Positions 1-5,724 of a DNA stretch of 10,988 nt are shown in pieces. Made by a program: the position numbers and the translations under genes. The stretch covers positions 1 to 10,988 of the forward strand of contig JADFKX010000055.1 of the NCBI GenBank assembly GCA_022564695.1. The letters are read 5' to 3'. The notes under the pieces were generated by a model, which was not told where the DNA came from, searched no databases, and saw only the letters and a program-made list of their open reading frames with translations. Numbering within the stretch: the stretch's first letter is position 1; every line of letters begins with the position of its first letter. Source of the DNA: Chloroflexota bacterium. Lineage in GTDB: Bacteria > Chloroflexota > Dehalococcoidia > SM23-28-2 > RBG-16-64-32.

Positions 1-53
1 TTAAGTGGGACAAATGCAGCGTTCGGCGAGACCCTAAGGGGACGTATGTATAC

Positions 54-413
54 ATGATAAATGTTCATGTGGTGAATGCGTCGAATGTAGTTTGCCACCT
101 GAGGGGCATCACGTTCCGCATCCTAATTCCACCGCAACCGTTCGAGGGCATCTTGGACGCCGAAACCTCACCTGAAACTACGACCGACCATGTGTTTGTG
201 CCCAAAGCGTCGCGAGTTCTGCATTTCAACGGAGACGAGGATAAGCTCTATGAGGTCATAGTCGTAGCCTGGAAGCTCTACTACGAGCGTCCTCAGTGGT
301 TGGGTTGGTTAGGCAAGCGCACCGAGACTAGGGTCGGAGCCGCATACCTACCGGTCGACGCTGAAAGCCTGGCTCTCTACAGGGATTCATCGAAGGAGGA
401 AGGCGCTAACTAA
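54..413 (+). CDS. Hypothetical protein, 119 aa
   Basis: I do not recognise this protein. It is a soluble-looking 119-residue product with no signal peptide or membrane segment. It begins with a beta-rich stretch (residues 1-30) and has aromatic residues clustered near 73-85 (WKLYYERPQWLGW), then a polar, acidic C-terminus. The ATG at 54 follows a purine-rich AAGGGGA at 36-42, an 11-nt spacing. Codon use is visibly different from the rest of the window: third positions are often A or T (ATG ATA AAT GTT CAT), whereas neighbours are almost all C or G. That suggests horizontal acquisition or weak expression. It ends at a TAA 72 nt before miaB and probably forms its own unit, since a hairpin lies between them. 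Coding status is likely but not certain. Confidence 0.55.
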   Translation: MINVHVVNASNVVCHLRGITFRILIPPQPFEGILDAETSPETTTDHVFVPKASRVLHFNGDEDKLYEVIVVAWKLYYERPQWLGWLGKRTETRVGAAYLPVDAESLALYRDSSKEEGAN

Positions 414-427
414 GGCAGCCATCTACA

Positions 428-443
428 GCCGTGTCAGCACGGC
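428..443 (+). terminator. Possible hairpin terminator between the orphan gene and miaB
   Basis: A perfect 6-bp stem, GCCGTG and CACGGC, closes a TCAG tetraloop 15 nt after the stop codon of the preceding gene. There is no T-tract after it, so it is at best a weak or Rho-assisted terminator. It could also simply be structured DNA upstream of miaB. Confidence 0.3.
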
Positions 444-466
444 AGCCAGCCTCCTACCCCGTCCCG

Positions 467-475
467 TGCTAAACT
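467..475 (+). promoter_or_regulatory. Extended -10 promoter for miaB
   Basis: TGC followed by TAAACT gives an extended -10 (TGn plus a 4/6 hexamer). No convincing -35 box is present 16-18 nt upstream. The expected transcription start falls at about 481-483, only a few bases before the ATG at 486, and there is no Shine-Dalgarno sequence. The mRNA would be leaderless or nearly so. Confidence 0.4.
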
Positions 476-485
476 AACTGTCGCC

Positions 486-1853
486 ATGCGATACCACATC
501 TGGACTGAGGGTTGCCAGATGAACGTGGCGGACTCCGACAAGCTCGCAGCCGGCCTCGCCAAGCTCGGCTGGCAGGAGACCGCCAAGCCGGAGGACGCCG
601 ACCTCGCCGTCGTCAACACCTGCGTCGTCCGTCAGAAGGCGGAGGACCGCGCCGCCAGCTACCTTGGCCGCCTCCGTCGCATGAAAGAGGAGCGCAACGG
701 CGAAAACGGCCTCCAGATCGCCGTCATGGGCTGCATGGTCGGCCCCCGCACGGACGACCTCCGCGCCCGCTTCCCCTACGTCGACGTCTGGGCCCGGCCC
801 CAGAGCTTCGATCTCATCCTCCGCCACCTCGTGCCCGACTCCGACCTGGGCGGCGAGTTCTGGCCCGACACCTTTCCCAAGCCCAAAGGCCCCACCGCCT
901 TCGTCCCCATCATCCACGGCTGCAATAAGTTCTGCACCTACTGCATCGTCCCCTACCGCCGCGGCCGCGAGCGCTCCCGCACCATCGACGACATCGCCCG
1001 CGAGGTCGCCTCCCACTGCGCCAACGGCGTGCGCGAGGTCACCCTCCTGGGCCAGACCGTCGAGGCCTATGGCAAGGACCTCGACGACAAGCCTGACCTC
1101 GCCGACCTGTTCGCCGCCATCCACGACACCCCAGGCCTGCGGCGTATCCGCTTCCTCACCTCCTACCCCCGTGACATGACCGAGCGCATCATCCGCGCCG
1201 TGGCCGACCTCCCCAAGGTCTGCGAGCACTTCAACATCCCCGTCCAGGCCGCTGATAACGACATCCTCGCCCGCATGCGCCGCGGCTACACCATCGAGGA
1301 GTACTTGGAGTGGGTGCACCGCATCCGCGACATCGTCCCCGCCGCCGCCATCTCCACCGACGTCATCGTCGGCTTCTGCGGCGAGACCGAGGCCCAGTTC
1401 CAGCGCACCCTTGACCTGCTACAGGAGCTGCGCTTCGACAAGGTCCACGTGGCCGCCTACTCCCCCAGGCCCGGCACCATCGCTTGGCGGCACCTGGAGG
1501 ACGACGTCCCCCAGGAGGAGAAGATGCGCCGCCTCCACGCCATCGAGGCCGTCCAGGAGCGCATCGCCACCGAGATCAACGACGCGCTCCTCGGCACCAC
1601 CCAGGAGGTGCTCATCGAAGGCGTCTCGCGGAGCCGAACCAAGAAACAAGTTGGAGCGGATCGCGAACCGCCCGTCCTCAGCGGCCGCACCCGCACCAAC
1701 AAACTCGTCCACTGGCCACGCCCGCCTGGGCAGACCGACGCCCGCCTCGGCGAGATGATCCACGTCCGCATCACCCGCACCAGCCCCTGGGCCCTCCGCG
1801 GCCTGCCTGCCGGTAGGCACAGCGTCCAGGCCGATGCCGCCGTTCCCGCCTAG
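486..1853 (+). CDS. miaB: tRNA-2-methylthio-N6-dimethylallyladenosine synthase (MiaB)
   Basis: MiaB is a radical-SAM methylthiotransferase that converts i6A37 to ms2i6A37 in tRNAs reading U-starting codons, using two 4Fe-4S clusters. The N-terminal UPF0004 domain supplies three cluster cysteines: C10 (EGCQMN), C46 (NTCVVRQKAE) and C83 (MGCMV). The radical-SAM motif CxxxCxxC is C146/C150/C153 in GCNKFCTYCIVPYRRGRERSR. The TRAM domain lies at about 368-440 and contains RTRTNKLVHW, typical of MiaB rather than RimO or MtaB. Two usual signatures are altered: LLGQTVEAYG where MiaB normally has LLGQNVNxY, and IPVQAADND where it has LPVQSGS. The length, 455 aa, is normal. The ATG at 486 is supported by the first-domain alignment (MRYHIWTEGCQMN). 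There is no ribosome-binding site. The 3' end overlaps nrtR by 20 nt, so the two are probably co-transcribed. Confidence 0.93.
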   Translation: MRYHIWTEGCQMNVADSDKLAAGLAKLGWQETAKPEDADLAVVNTCVVRQKAEDRAASYLGRLRRMKEERNGENGLQIAVMGCMVGPRTDDLRARFPYVDVWARPQSFDLILRHLVPDSDLGGEFWPDTFPKPKGPTAFVPIIHGCNKFCTYCIVPYRRGRERSRTIDDIAREVASHCANGVREVTLLGQTVEAYGKDLDDKPDLADLFAAIHDTPGLRRIRFLTSYPRDMTERIIRAVADLPKVCEHFNIPVQAADNDILARMRRGYTIEEYLEWVHRIRDIVPAAAISTDVIVGFCGETEAQFQRTLDLLQELRFDKVHVAAYSPRPGTIAWRHLEDDVPQEEKMRRLHAIEAVQERIATEINDALLGTTQEVLIEGVSRSRTKKQVGADREPPVLSGRTRTNKLVHWPRPPGQTDARLGEMIHVRITRTSPWALRGLPAGRHSVQADAAVPA

Positions 1854-2547
1854 CCCCTCCGCTATGGCCGCTCTCTCCCACCCTCAGGGCTCGCGTCCTC
1901 CAACCCACGACAACCGTCCTCAGCGCGACACCGCCGTCCTCGTCGTCATCTTCACCGTGGACGATGGCCGCCTCCACGTCCTCCTCGTCCGCCGCTCCGC
2001 GCAGCCGTTCAAGGACTCCTGGTCGCTGCCCGGCGGCCTCCTCGCCCCCGGCGAGTCGCTCGACCAGGCCGCCGTCCGCAAGCTCGACGACGAGACCGGA
2101 GTCACGGACCTATTCCTGGAGCAGCTATACACCTTCTGCGACCTCGACGGCCGCGGCTCCATCGCCGCCGCCTACTTCGCCCTCGTGGACCCCAGCCGCG
2201 CTCACCTGGCCCAACGCCGCGCCTGGCTCCCCGCCTGGCGCCCCGTCGACGACCTGCCCGACCTCCCCTTCGACAACGGTCGCGTTATCGATTACGCCCG
2301 CCAGCGCCTTCAGGCCAAGCTGGAGTACTCAAACGTTGCCTACTCCCTACTCCCGCCGGAGTTCACCCTCTCCCAGCTCCAGCGAGTCCACGAAGCGATC
2401 CTCGCCCACCCCCTGGACAAACGCAACTTCCGCAAGCGCATGCTCTCTCTCAGCATCGTCGAGCCCACCGGACGCACCGCCACCGAGGGCCGTCACCGCC
2501 CCGCCCAGCTCTACGCCTTCCACGAGCGCAAGCCCATCATCTTCTAA
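1834..2547 (+). CDS. nrtR: NrtR-type transcriptional regulator of NAD metabolism (Nudix-wHTH)
   Basis: NrtR proteins join an N-terminal Nudix-like domain, which binds ADP-ribose or related NAD metabolites, to a C-terminal winged helix that represses NAD biosynthesis genes. Here the Nudix fold spans about 33-150 and the winged helix about 170-235, beginning with the family-typical PPEFTLSQLQRVHEAIL and DKRNFRKRML. The Nudix box (G68 to V90) is degenerate: the consensus REUxEExGU reads RKLDDETGV, so the first Glu is Lys (K83) and the second is Asp (D86), while E87 remains. Loss of hydrolase activity while keeping ligand binding is known in NrtR. Nearby nadA, nadB and nadC and the palindromes in the nadA promoter support the assignment. 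The start is uncertain: ATG 1834 overlaps miaB, and ATG 1864 (residue 11) is an alternative. Neither has a clear Shine-Dalgarno sequence. Divergence into an ordinary Nudix-wHTH regulator of another pathway is possible but less likely here. Confidence 0.85.
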   Translation: MPPFPPSPSAMAALSHPQGSRPPTHDNRPQRDTAVLVVIFTVDDGRLHVLLVRRSAQPFKDSWSLPGGLLAPGESLDQAAVRKLDDETGVTDLFLEQLYTFCDLDGRGSIAAAYFALVDPSRAHLAQRRAWLPAWRPVDDLPDLPFDNGRVIDYARQRLQAKLEYSNVAYSLLPPEFTLSQLQRVHEAILAHPLDKRNFRKRMLSLSIVEPTGRTATEGRHRPAQLYAFHERKPIIF

Positions 2548-2553
2548 GACCGC

Positions 2554-3048
2554 ATGCTCTTCCTCCGGCTCCTCGCCACCGGCCTAGCCTTGGCCGGCGT
2601 CAGGGGCGTCGGTATCATCCTCGTGGATGACCGTGGCCGCTTCCTCCTCAACCTACGCGGCCGCCGCGCCTCCAAGCCTGAGGTGGGCCAGCACCGGGCG
2701 CGCGCCATTCTCGCCAGCCGCTGGGCCATCCTCGGTGGCGGCATCCTGTCCGGCGAGACGCCCCGGCAGGCCACCCTGCGCGAGATCCAGGAGGAGACCG
2801 GCCACCAGGTGCAACGCGCCCACCTCGTCGTCCGCGCCTCCTGGCCTCGGCCCGTCTACCTGTACGCCGCCGGCCTGACAGTACCGGCAGAGGAGATACT
2901 GCTGGGCGAGGGGGTGGAGCACCGCCTCGTCACCCTGGCCGAGGTCTCCCGCCTGTCGCCCCGCGCCCCCCTTCTGCGCCCCGTTCTGAGCGCCTTCGCC
3001 GCCACCGCCGCCTACCGGGCCGCGCTTCAAGACGCCCGCCAACCTTAG
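2554..3048 (+). CDS. Nudix hydrolase, 164 aa
   Basis: This Nudix-family pyrophosphohydrolase cleaves nucleoside diphosphates linked to another moiety, but the sequence does not fix its substrate. The Nudix box is intact: G62, E68, then R76-E77-I78-Q79-E80-E81-T82-G83, so all catalytic and metal-binding Glu residues are present; only the final hydrophobic position is changed, to His84. The beta strand VGIILVDDRGRFLLNLRG at 19-36 opens the domain. A longer loop (residues 38-57, with QHRARAILASRW) precedes the box. The first 15 residues are hydrophobic, but the strand follows directly, so I do not read them as a signal peptide. The gene starts 6 nt after the nrtR stop and has no ribosome-binding site, suggesting translational coupling. 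Next to nrtR, an ADP-ribose or dinucleotide pyrophosphatase is a reasonable inference, but a housekeeping MutT-like role cannot be excluded. Confidence 0.82.
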   Translation: MLFLRLLATGLALAGVRGVGIILVDDRGRFLLNLRGRRASKPEVGQHRARAILASRWAILGGGILSGETPRQATLREIQEETGHQVQRAHLVVRASWPRPVYLYAAGLTVPAEEILLGEGVEHRLVTLAEVSRLSPRAPLLRPVLSAFAATAAYRAALQDARQP

Positions 3049-3061
3049 GCGTACCTCGCCC

Positions 3062-3090
3062 TTGCAAACTTTGGGAAATCTCGCTATAAT
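3062..3090 (+). promoter_or_regulatory. Sigma-70-type promoter for the membrane gene pair
   Basis: TTGCAA (4/6) at 3062-3067 and a perfect TATAAT at 3085-3090 are separated by 17 bp. The predicted start is near 3097. A good ribosome-binding site, GGAGGT at 3102-3107, lies 9 nt before the ATG at 3117. This is one of the clearest promoters in the window and marks the end of the miaB-nrtR-Nudix unit. Confidence 0.72.
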
Positions 3091-3116
3091 ATTGCCTTAC
3101 CGGAGGTCGCCCCCTC

Positions 3117-3431
3117 ATGTCAAACAACATGCGAGCCCTCATCATCGGGCTGGCTGGCCCGGCCCTCAGCGCCCTCGGAACGCTGTGGGTACTGGCGAAC
3201 GTGCTCATCGATAGCGGCCGCGAGCTCACCTTCCGCTACGTCATATTCGATCCCGGCCACCTCGTGATAGCCGCCGGCGTCATGATCTCCGTGGTCTCTA
3301 TCCCGGTCGCCTTCCAGGTCGCCGCCGCGACGCCGGAGGACCTGGAGCTCGATCTCTTCGAGCCTGACCCGGCGGAGCAGCCGTCCGAGGCCCCGGCGGA
3401 CATCCCAGCCGAGTGGGAGACGGCGGAGTGA
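3117..3431 (+). CDS. Small two-helix membrane protein, 104 aa
   Basis: I do not recognise the family. Two hydrophobic segments are evident: about 7-31 (LIIGLAGPALSALGTLWVLAN) and about 47-70 (HLVIAAGVMISVVSIPVAFQV), joined by a short loop containing RYVIFDPGH. The C-terminal 33 residues are acidic and proline-rich (TPEDLELDLFEPDPAEQPSE), a disordered tail that could contact a partner. The start is well supported by GGAGGT 9 nt upstream and a promoter just before it. The stop codon overlaps the start of the next membrane gene in a GTGA arrangement, so the two products are made together and may form one complex. Confidence 0.72.
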   Translation: MSNNMRALIIGLAGPALSALGTLWVLANVLIDSGRELTFRYVIFDPGHLVIAAGVMISVVSIPVAFQVAAATPEDLELDLFEPDPAEQPSEAPADIPAEWETAE

Positions 3432-4018
3432 TCGACATCGCCAGCCTGGGATCGATAATCGATGGGGCAGGCGCTCTCCCCCACCACGAGCTTCACGGAT
3501 ACATCCCGGAGCCAGCCGAGTCGCATCACCTGTTCGGCGCCGCCTTCCTCTTCATCGGCGTCCTCCTGATAGTAGAGACGCTGGCCGGCAGCGTCTGGCA
3601 CCGCAACCGGCTGCGCACCACCCTCTGGCCCGCCGCCATCATGAGCCTGGGCGCCGGCATGGTAGCCGTCACCGCCCTGGAGCCGAACGACCGGCTGATC
3701 CACTTCACCATCGGCATGATCATGCTCGCCGCCGGATGGCTCGAGTACCGCCACCGCATGGGCGAGGTCCCCAGGCGCACCGCCGATCTTCTGATCTTGC
3801 CGGCGCTTGTAGCGGGCGCCCTGGAGATCGGCGTCTTCCACTTCCACGGCTCGTTCGACAACTCCGGTTCCGTACACGTGCTGATGGGCGTCACAGCCGC
3901 GATAATGGTCTTCGTTCGAGTCTACCAGTCCCGCCTGCTAGCCTCGGCGCCACGTCACGCCCTAACGGGCATCGTCATCATCGCGATCGCCCTCGAGCTG
4001 ATGGCGCTATCCCACTAG
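3428..4018 (+). CDS. Polytopic membrane protein with histidine-rich borders, about 196 aa
   Basis: I do not recognise the family. About six hydrophobic segments are visible, including FGAAFLFIGVLLIVETLAG, LWPAAIMSLGAGMVAVTAL, LIHFTIGMIMLAAGW, LLILPALVAGALEIGVF, VHVLMGVTAAIMVFVRVY and LTGIVIIAIALELMAL. Histidines cluster at membrane borders (HHELHG near the N-terminus, ESHHLF, VFHFHGSF, VHVL), which could bind metal or haem; that is inference. I chose GTG 3428, which overlaps the upstream stop as GTGA and has purine-rich GGAGACGGCGGA before it. A GTG at 3413 would add five residues. The two genes form a transcriptional unit with its own promoter. A transporter, a metal-handling protein or a small electron-transfer membrane protein are all possible. 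Confidence 0.75.
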   Translation: MIDIASLGSIIDGAGALPHHELHGYIPEPAESHHLFGAAFLFIGVLLIVETLAGSVWHRNRLRTTLWPAAIMSLGAGMVAVTALEPNDRLIHFTIGMIMLAAGWLEYRHRMGEVPRRTADLLILPALVAGALEIGVFHFHGSFDNSGSVHVLMGVTAAIMVFVRVYQSRLLASAPRHALTGIVIIAIALELMALSH

Positions 4019-4111
4019 ACGCCCGCAGGCGGAACCGTTGGCGGAGGCTCAGGCGGACAGGCTAGGCGAGCTCAGGGCGTGCACGCGGAAGGTGGCCTAA
4101 AGTCAGAGCCG

Positions 4112-4336
4112 CTACAGGGACGCGCCATACCGCCTTCGTTCGCAATCATGCGTTGTGGCTTGGCCAGCATCAGCCACGAACAGCTTACGACAGTCCACAC
4201 ACCCGAAAATGCGCGCCGAAACCCTGTCTGGCATTTCGCCGCCCGGCATGATCACCTTCCACTCGCTCATGATGACGAGTAGCTCAGCCGAGCCTGTTGG
4301 CGTGACACGCCCATCCCCATTGACCATAACTCTCAT
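4112..4336 (-). CDS. Putative small zinc-binding protein, 74 aa
   Basis: This reading frame is divergent from nadA in a region otherwise without genes. The 74-residue product contains C46-x2-C49-x13-H63-x-C65 (GCVDCRKLF then THDC), a plausible C2HC zinc-binding site, preceded by a beta-rich segment with an aromatic position (MSEWKVIMPGG). No known family comes to mind. There is no Shine-Dalgarno sequence, but TAGAAT lies exactly 6 nt before the ATG, as expected for a leaderless transcript. Codon use is less C-biased than in neighbours, so transfer, youth or low expression are possible. The overlapping frames on the plus strand (4079-4282 and 4155-4349) have no such motif. This may still be a chance frame. 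Confidence 0.45.
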   Translation of the reverse strand: MRVMVNGDGRVTPTGSAELLVIMSEWKVIMPGGEMPDRVSARIFGCVDCRKLFVADAGQATTHDCERRRYGASL

Positions 4337-4342
4337 ACCACC

Positions 4343-4348
4343 ATTCTA
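4343..4348 (-). promoter_or_regulatory. -10-like hexamer for the small zinc protein
   Basis: Read on the minus strand this is TAGAAT (5/6 to TATAAT), 6 nt before the ATG at 4336. The -35 region is weak (GTGCAA at 17 bp). If used, transcription would begin at or next to the start codon. Confidence 0.35.
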
Positions 4349-4387
4349 ATCCGAGTTCGCTAGTTTTGCACTTCCCTAAACCCCTTC

Positions 4388-4402
4388 GTGTCCTCTTGAC
4401 AC
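4388..4402. promoter_or_regulatory. Candidate NrtR operator 1, overlapping the nadA -35 box
   Basis: GTGTC and GACAC form perfect 5-bp arms around a 5-nt spacer. The core GTGT-N7-ACAC is the same as in the stronger palindrome 52 bp downstream. The nadA -35 box TTGACA (4396-4401) lies inside this site, so a bound repressor would block RNA polymerase. Assignment to NrtR is inference from the encoded regulator and the target gene. Confidence 0.55.
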
Positions 4403-4424
4403 TTTCTCCCTGACCTGATACGCT
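4396..4424 (+). promoter_or_regulatory. Promoter of the nadA-MOSC-nadB operon
   Basis: A perfect TTGACA (4396-4401) is followed after 17 bp by TACGCT (4419-4424), a 3/6 hexamer strengthened by TG at 4416-4417 in the extended -10 position. The expected start is near 4431. The two candidate operators flank the core promoter, one over the -35 and one at roughly +9 to +27. Confidence 0.65.
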
Positions 4425-4439
4425 GGTCTCTCAAGAGGA

Positions 4440-4458
4440 TAGTGTATGAGTTACACTA
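4440..4458. promoter_or_regulatory. Candidate NrtR operator 2 in the nadA leader
   Basis: A 19-bp element, TAGTGTA-N5-TACACTA, has perfect 7-bp arms and is the best palindrome in the window. It sits between the promoter and the ribosome-binding site of nadA. NrtR dimers are known to bind palindromes of about 20 bp upstream of NAD genes. The consensus differs between lineages, so I rely on position and symmetry rather than a remembered motif. Confidence 0.65.
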
Positions 4459-4477
4459 ACTAGGAAGGTCTCGGTAG

Positions 4478-5704
4478 ATGGTAATCAAGACCAAACCCCT
4501 AGAACCCCTCCCCGTCATCAGCGAGGACACCGTCCTCAACGAGGCGATGGAGTGCCCAACCGACCGCGATCTGGACACCCGCCCCCTCGCCGAGGAGTCC
4601 TCCTTCGCCTTCTGGCAGAAAGACATCCCGGAGGAGTACTGGCGCCTGGACGGCTCCCAGATCATCGCCCGCATCGCCGCCGCCCGAAAGCGGCTCGGCC
4701 GGCGCTGCGTCGTTCTCGGCCACCACTACCAGCGCGAGGACATCATCCAGTTCGCAGACTTCCGCGGCGACTCCTTCAAGCTCGCCCAGTGGGCCGCCGA
4801 GCGACCCGAAGCCGAGTTCATCGTCTTCTGCGGCGTCCACTTCATGGCCGAGGCCGCCGACATCCTCTCCCAGCCCCACCAGAAGACCGTCCTCCCCAAC
4901 ATGTCCGCCGGCTGCTCCATGGCCGACATGGCCGACCCCGAGGACGTCTACGCCTGCTGGGACGAGCTGACCGAGGCCGGCATCACGGACGTCATCCCCA
5001 TCACATACATGAACTCCGCCGCCTCCCTCAAGGCGTTCTGCGGCCGCAACGGCGGCATCGTCTGCACCTCCTCCAACGCCCCCAACGTGATGGACTGGGC
5101 CTTCCAGCGAGGCAAACGGGTACTCTTCTTCCCGGACCAGCACCTGGGCCGCAACACCGGCCTCAAGCGCGGCATCGCCCTGGATCAGATGGCCCTCTGG
5201 GACTACACCCTCCCCTTCGGCTCCCTGGGCGGCAACGCCCCGGAGCAGCTTGAGCGCGCCCGCGTAATCCTCTGGAAGGGCCACTGCTCCGTCCACAACC
5301 GATTCTCCGTCCAGCAGATCGAGAAGGCCCGACGCGACCACCCCGGCATCACCGTCATCGTCCACCCCGAGTGTCAGATGGAGGTAGTCCAGGCCGCTGA
5401 CGCTGACGGCTCCACCTCCTTCATCGCCGACGCCATCACCGAAGCCCCCGCCGGCGCCCAGTTCGCCGTCGGCACAGAGATCAACCTCGTCTCCCGCCTC
5501 GCCCGCGAGAACCCGGACAAGCTCGTCTATTGCCTGGACCCCGTCGTCTGCCCCTGCTCCACCATGTACCGCATCCACCCCGCCTACCTCTGCTGGGCCA
5601 TCGAGGAGCTAGCCGAAGGCCGTATCGTCAACCAAGTAGAGCTGGACGAAGACACCCGCCGCGACGCCCGCATCGCCCTGGAGCGAATGCTGGCCGTCAA
5701 ATAG
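4478..5704 (+). CDS. nadA: Quinolinate synthase (NadA)
   Basis: NadA condenses iminoaspartate from NadB with dihydroxyacetone phosphate to give quinolinate, using an oxygen-sensitive 4Fe-4S cluster in the cytoplasm. All three cluster cysteines are visible: C146 (AGCSMAD), C270 (KGHCSVH) and C360 (CPCSTMY). The spacing resembles the Bacillus-type enzyme, with an N-terminus about 36 residues longer. Other signatures are GHHYQ at 81-85, FCGVHFMAEAA near 117-126, TYMNS at 176-180, CTSSNA at 196-201, FFPDQHLGRN near 217-226, HPEC at 296-299 and GTEI at 332-335. The start ATG at 4478 has AGGAAGG (4462-4468) 9 nt upstream. It is the first gene of an operon with a MOSC gene 20 nt downstream, then nadB. 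Two palindromes in its promoter suggest repression by the nearby NrtR. Confidence 0.97.
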   Translation: MVIKTKPLEPLPVISEDTVLNEAMECPTDRDLDTRPLAEESSFAFWQKDIPEEYWRLDGSQIIARIAAARKRLGRRCVVLGHHYQREDIIQFADFRGDSFKLAQWAAERPEAEFIVFCGVHFMAEAADILSQPHQKTVLPNMSAGCSMADMADPEDVYACWDELTEAGITDVIPITYMNSAASLKAFCGRNGGIVCTSSNAPNVMDWAFQRGKRVLFFPDQHLGRNTGLKRGIALDQMALWDYTLPFGSLGGNAPEQLERARVILWKGHCSVHNRFSVQQIEKARRDHPGITVIVHPECQMEVVQAADADGSTSFIADAITEAPAGAQFAVGTEINLVSRLARENPDKLVYCLDPVVCPCSTMYRIHPAYLCWAIEELAEGRIVNQVELDEDTRRDARIALERMLAVK

Positions 5705-5724
5705 CGCTGGAAAGGCACGGCCTC

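Noticed and set aside
46..55. Palindrome ATGTATACAT at the start of the orphan gene
   Set aside because: It is short and AT-rich with no partner copy and no known regulator; chance is sufficient.
474..1319. A 281-residue minus-strand frame opposite miaB
   Set aside because: It is a mirror of the miaB codon pattern, without domain signatures or its own promoter.
4299..4311. Palindrome GGCGTG-A-CACGCC
   Set aside because: It contains GTG and CAC but not the GTGT-N7-ACAC geometry, and it lies within the small minus-strand gene, so I do not count it as a third operator.
4079..4349. Two overlapping plus-strand frames before nadA
   Set aside because: They have no motifs and no ribosome-binding site; the opposite strand has a frame with a plausible zinc site.
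4499..5578. A 359-residue open frame on the minus strand opposite nadA
   Set aside because: It is antisense to a certain gene, is low-complexity and rich in Gly, Ala, Val and Asp, and arises from the C-rich third positions of nadA.
5530..5724. An upstream extension of the MOSC frame into nadA
   Set aside because: The translated part is Arg/Pro-rich shadow sequence of nadA, and ATG 5725 has a good ribosome-binding site.
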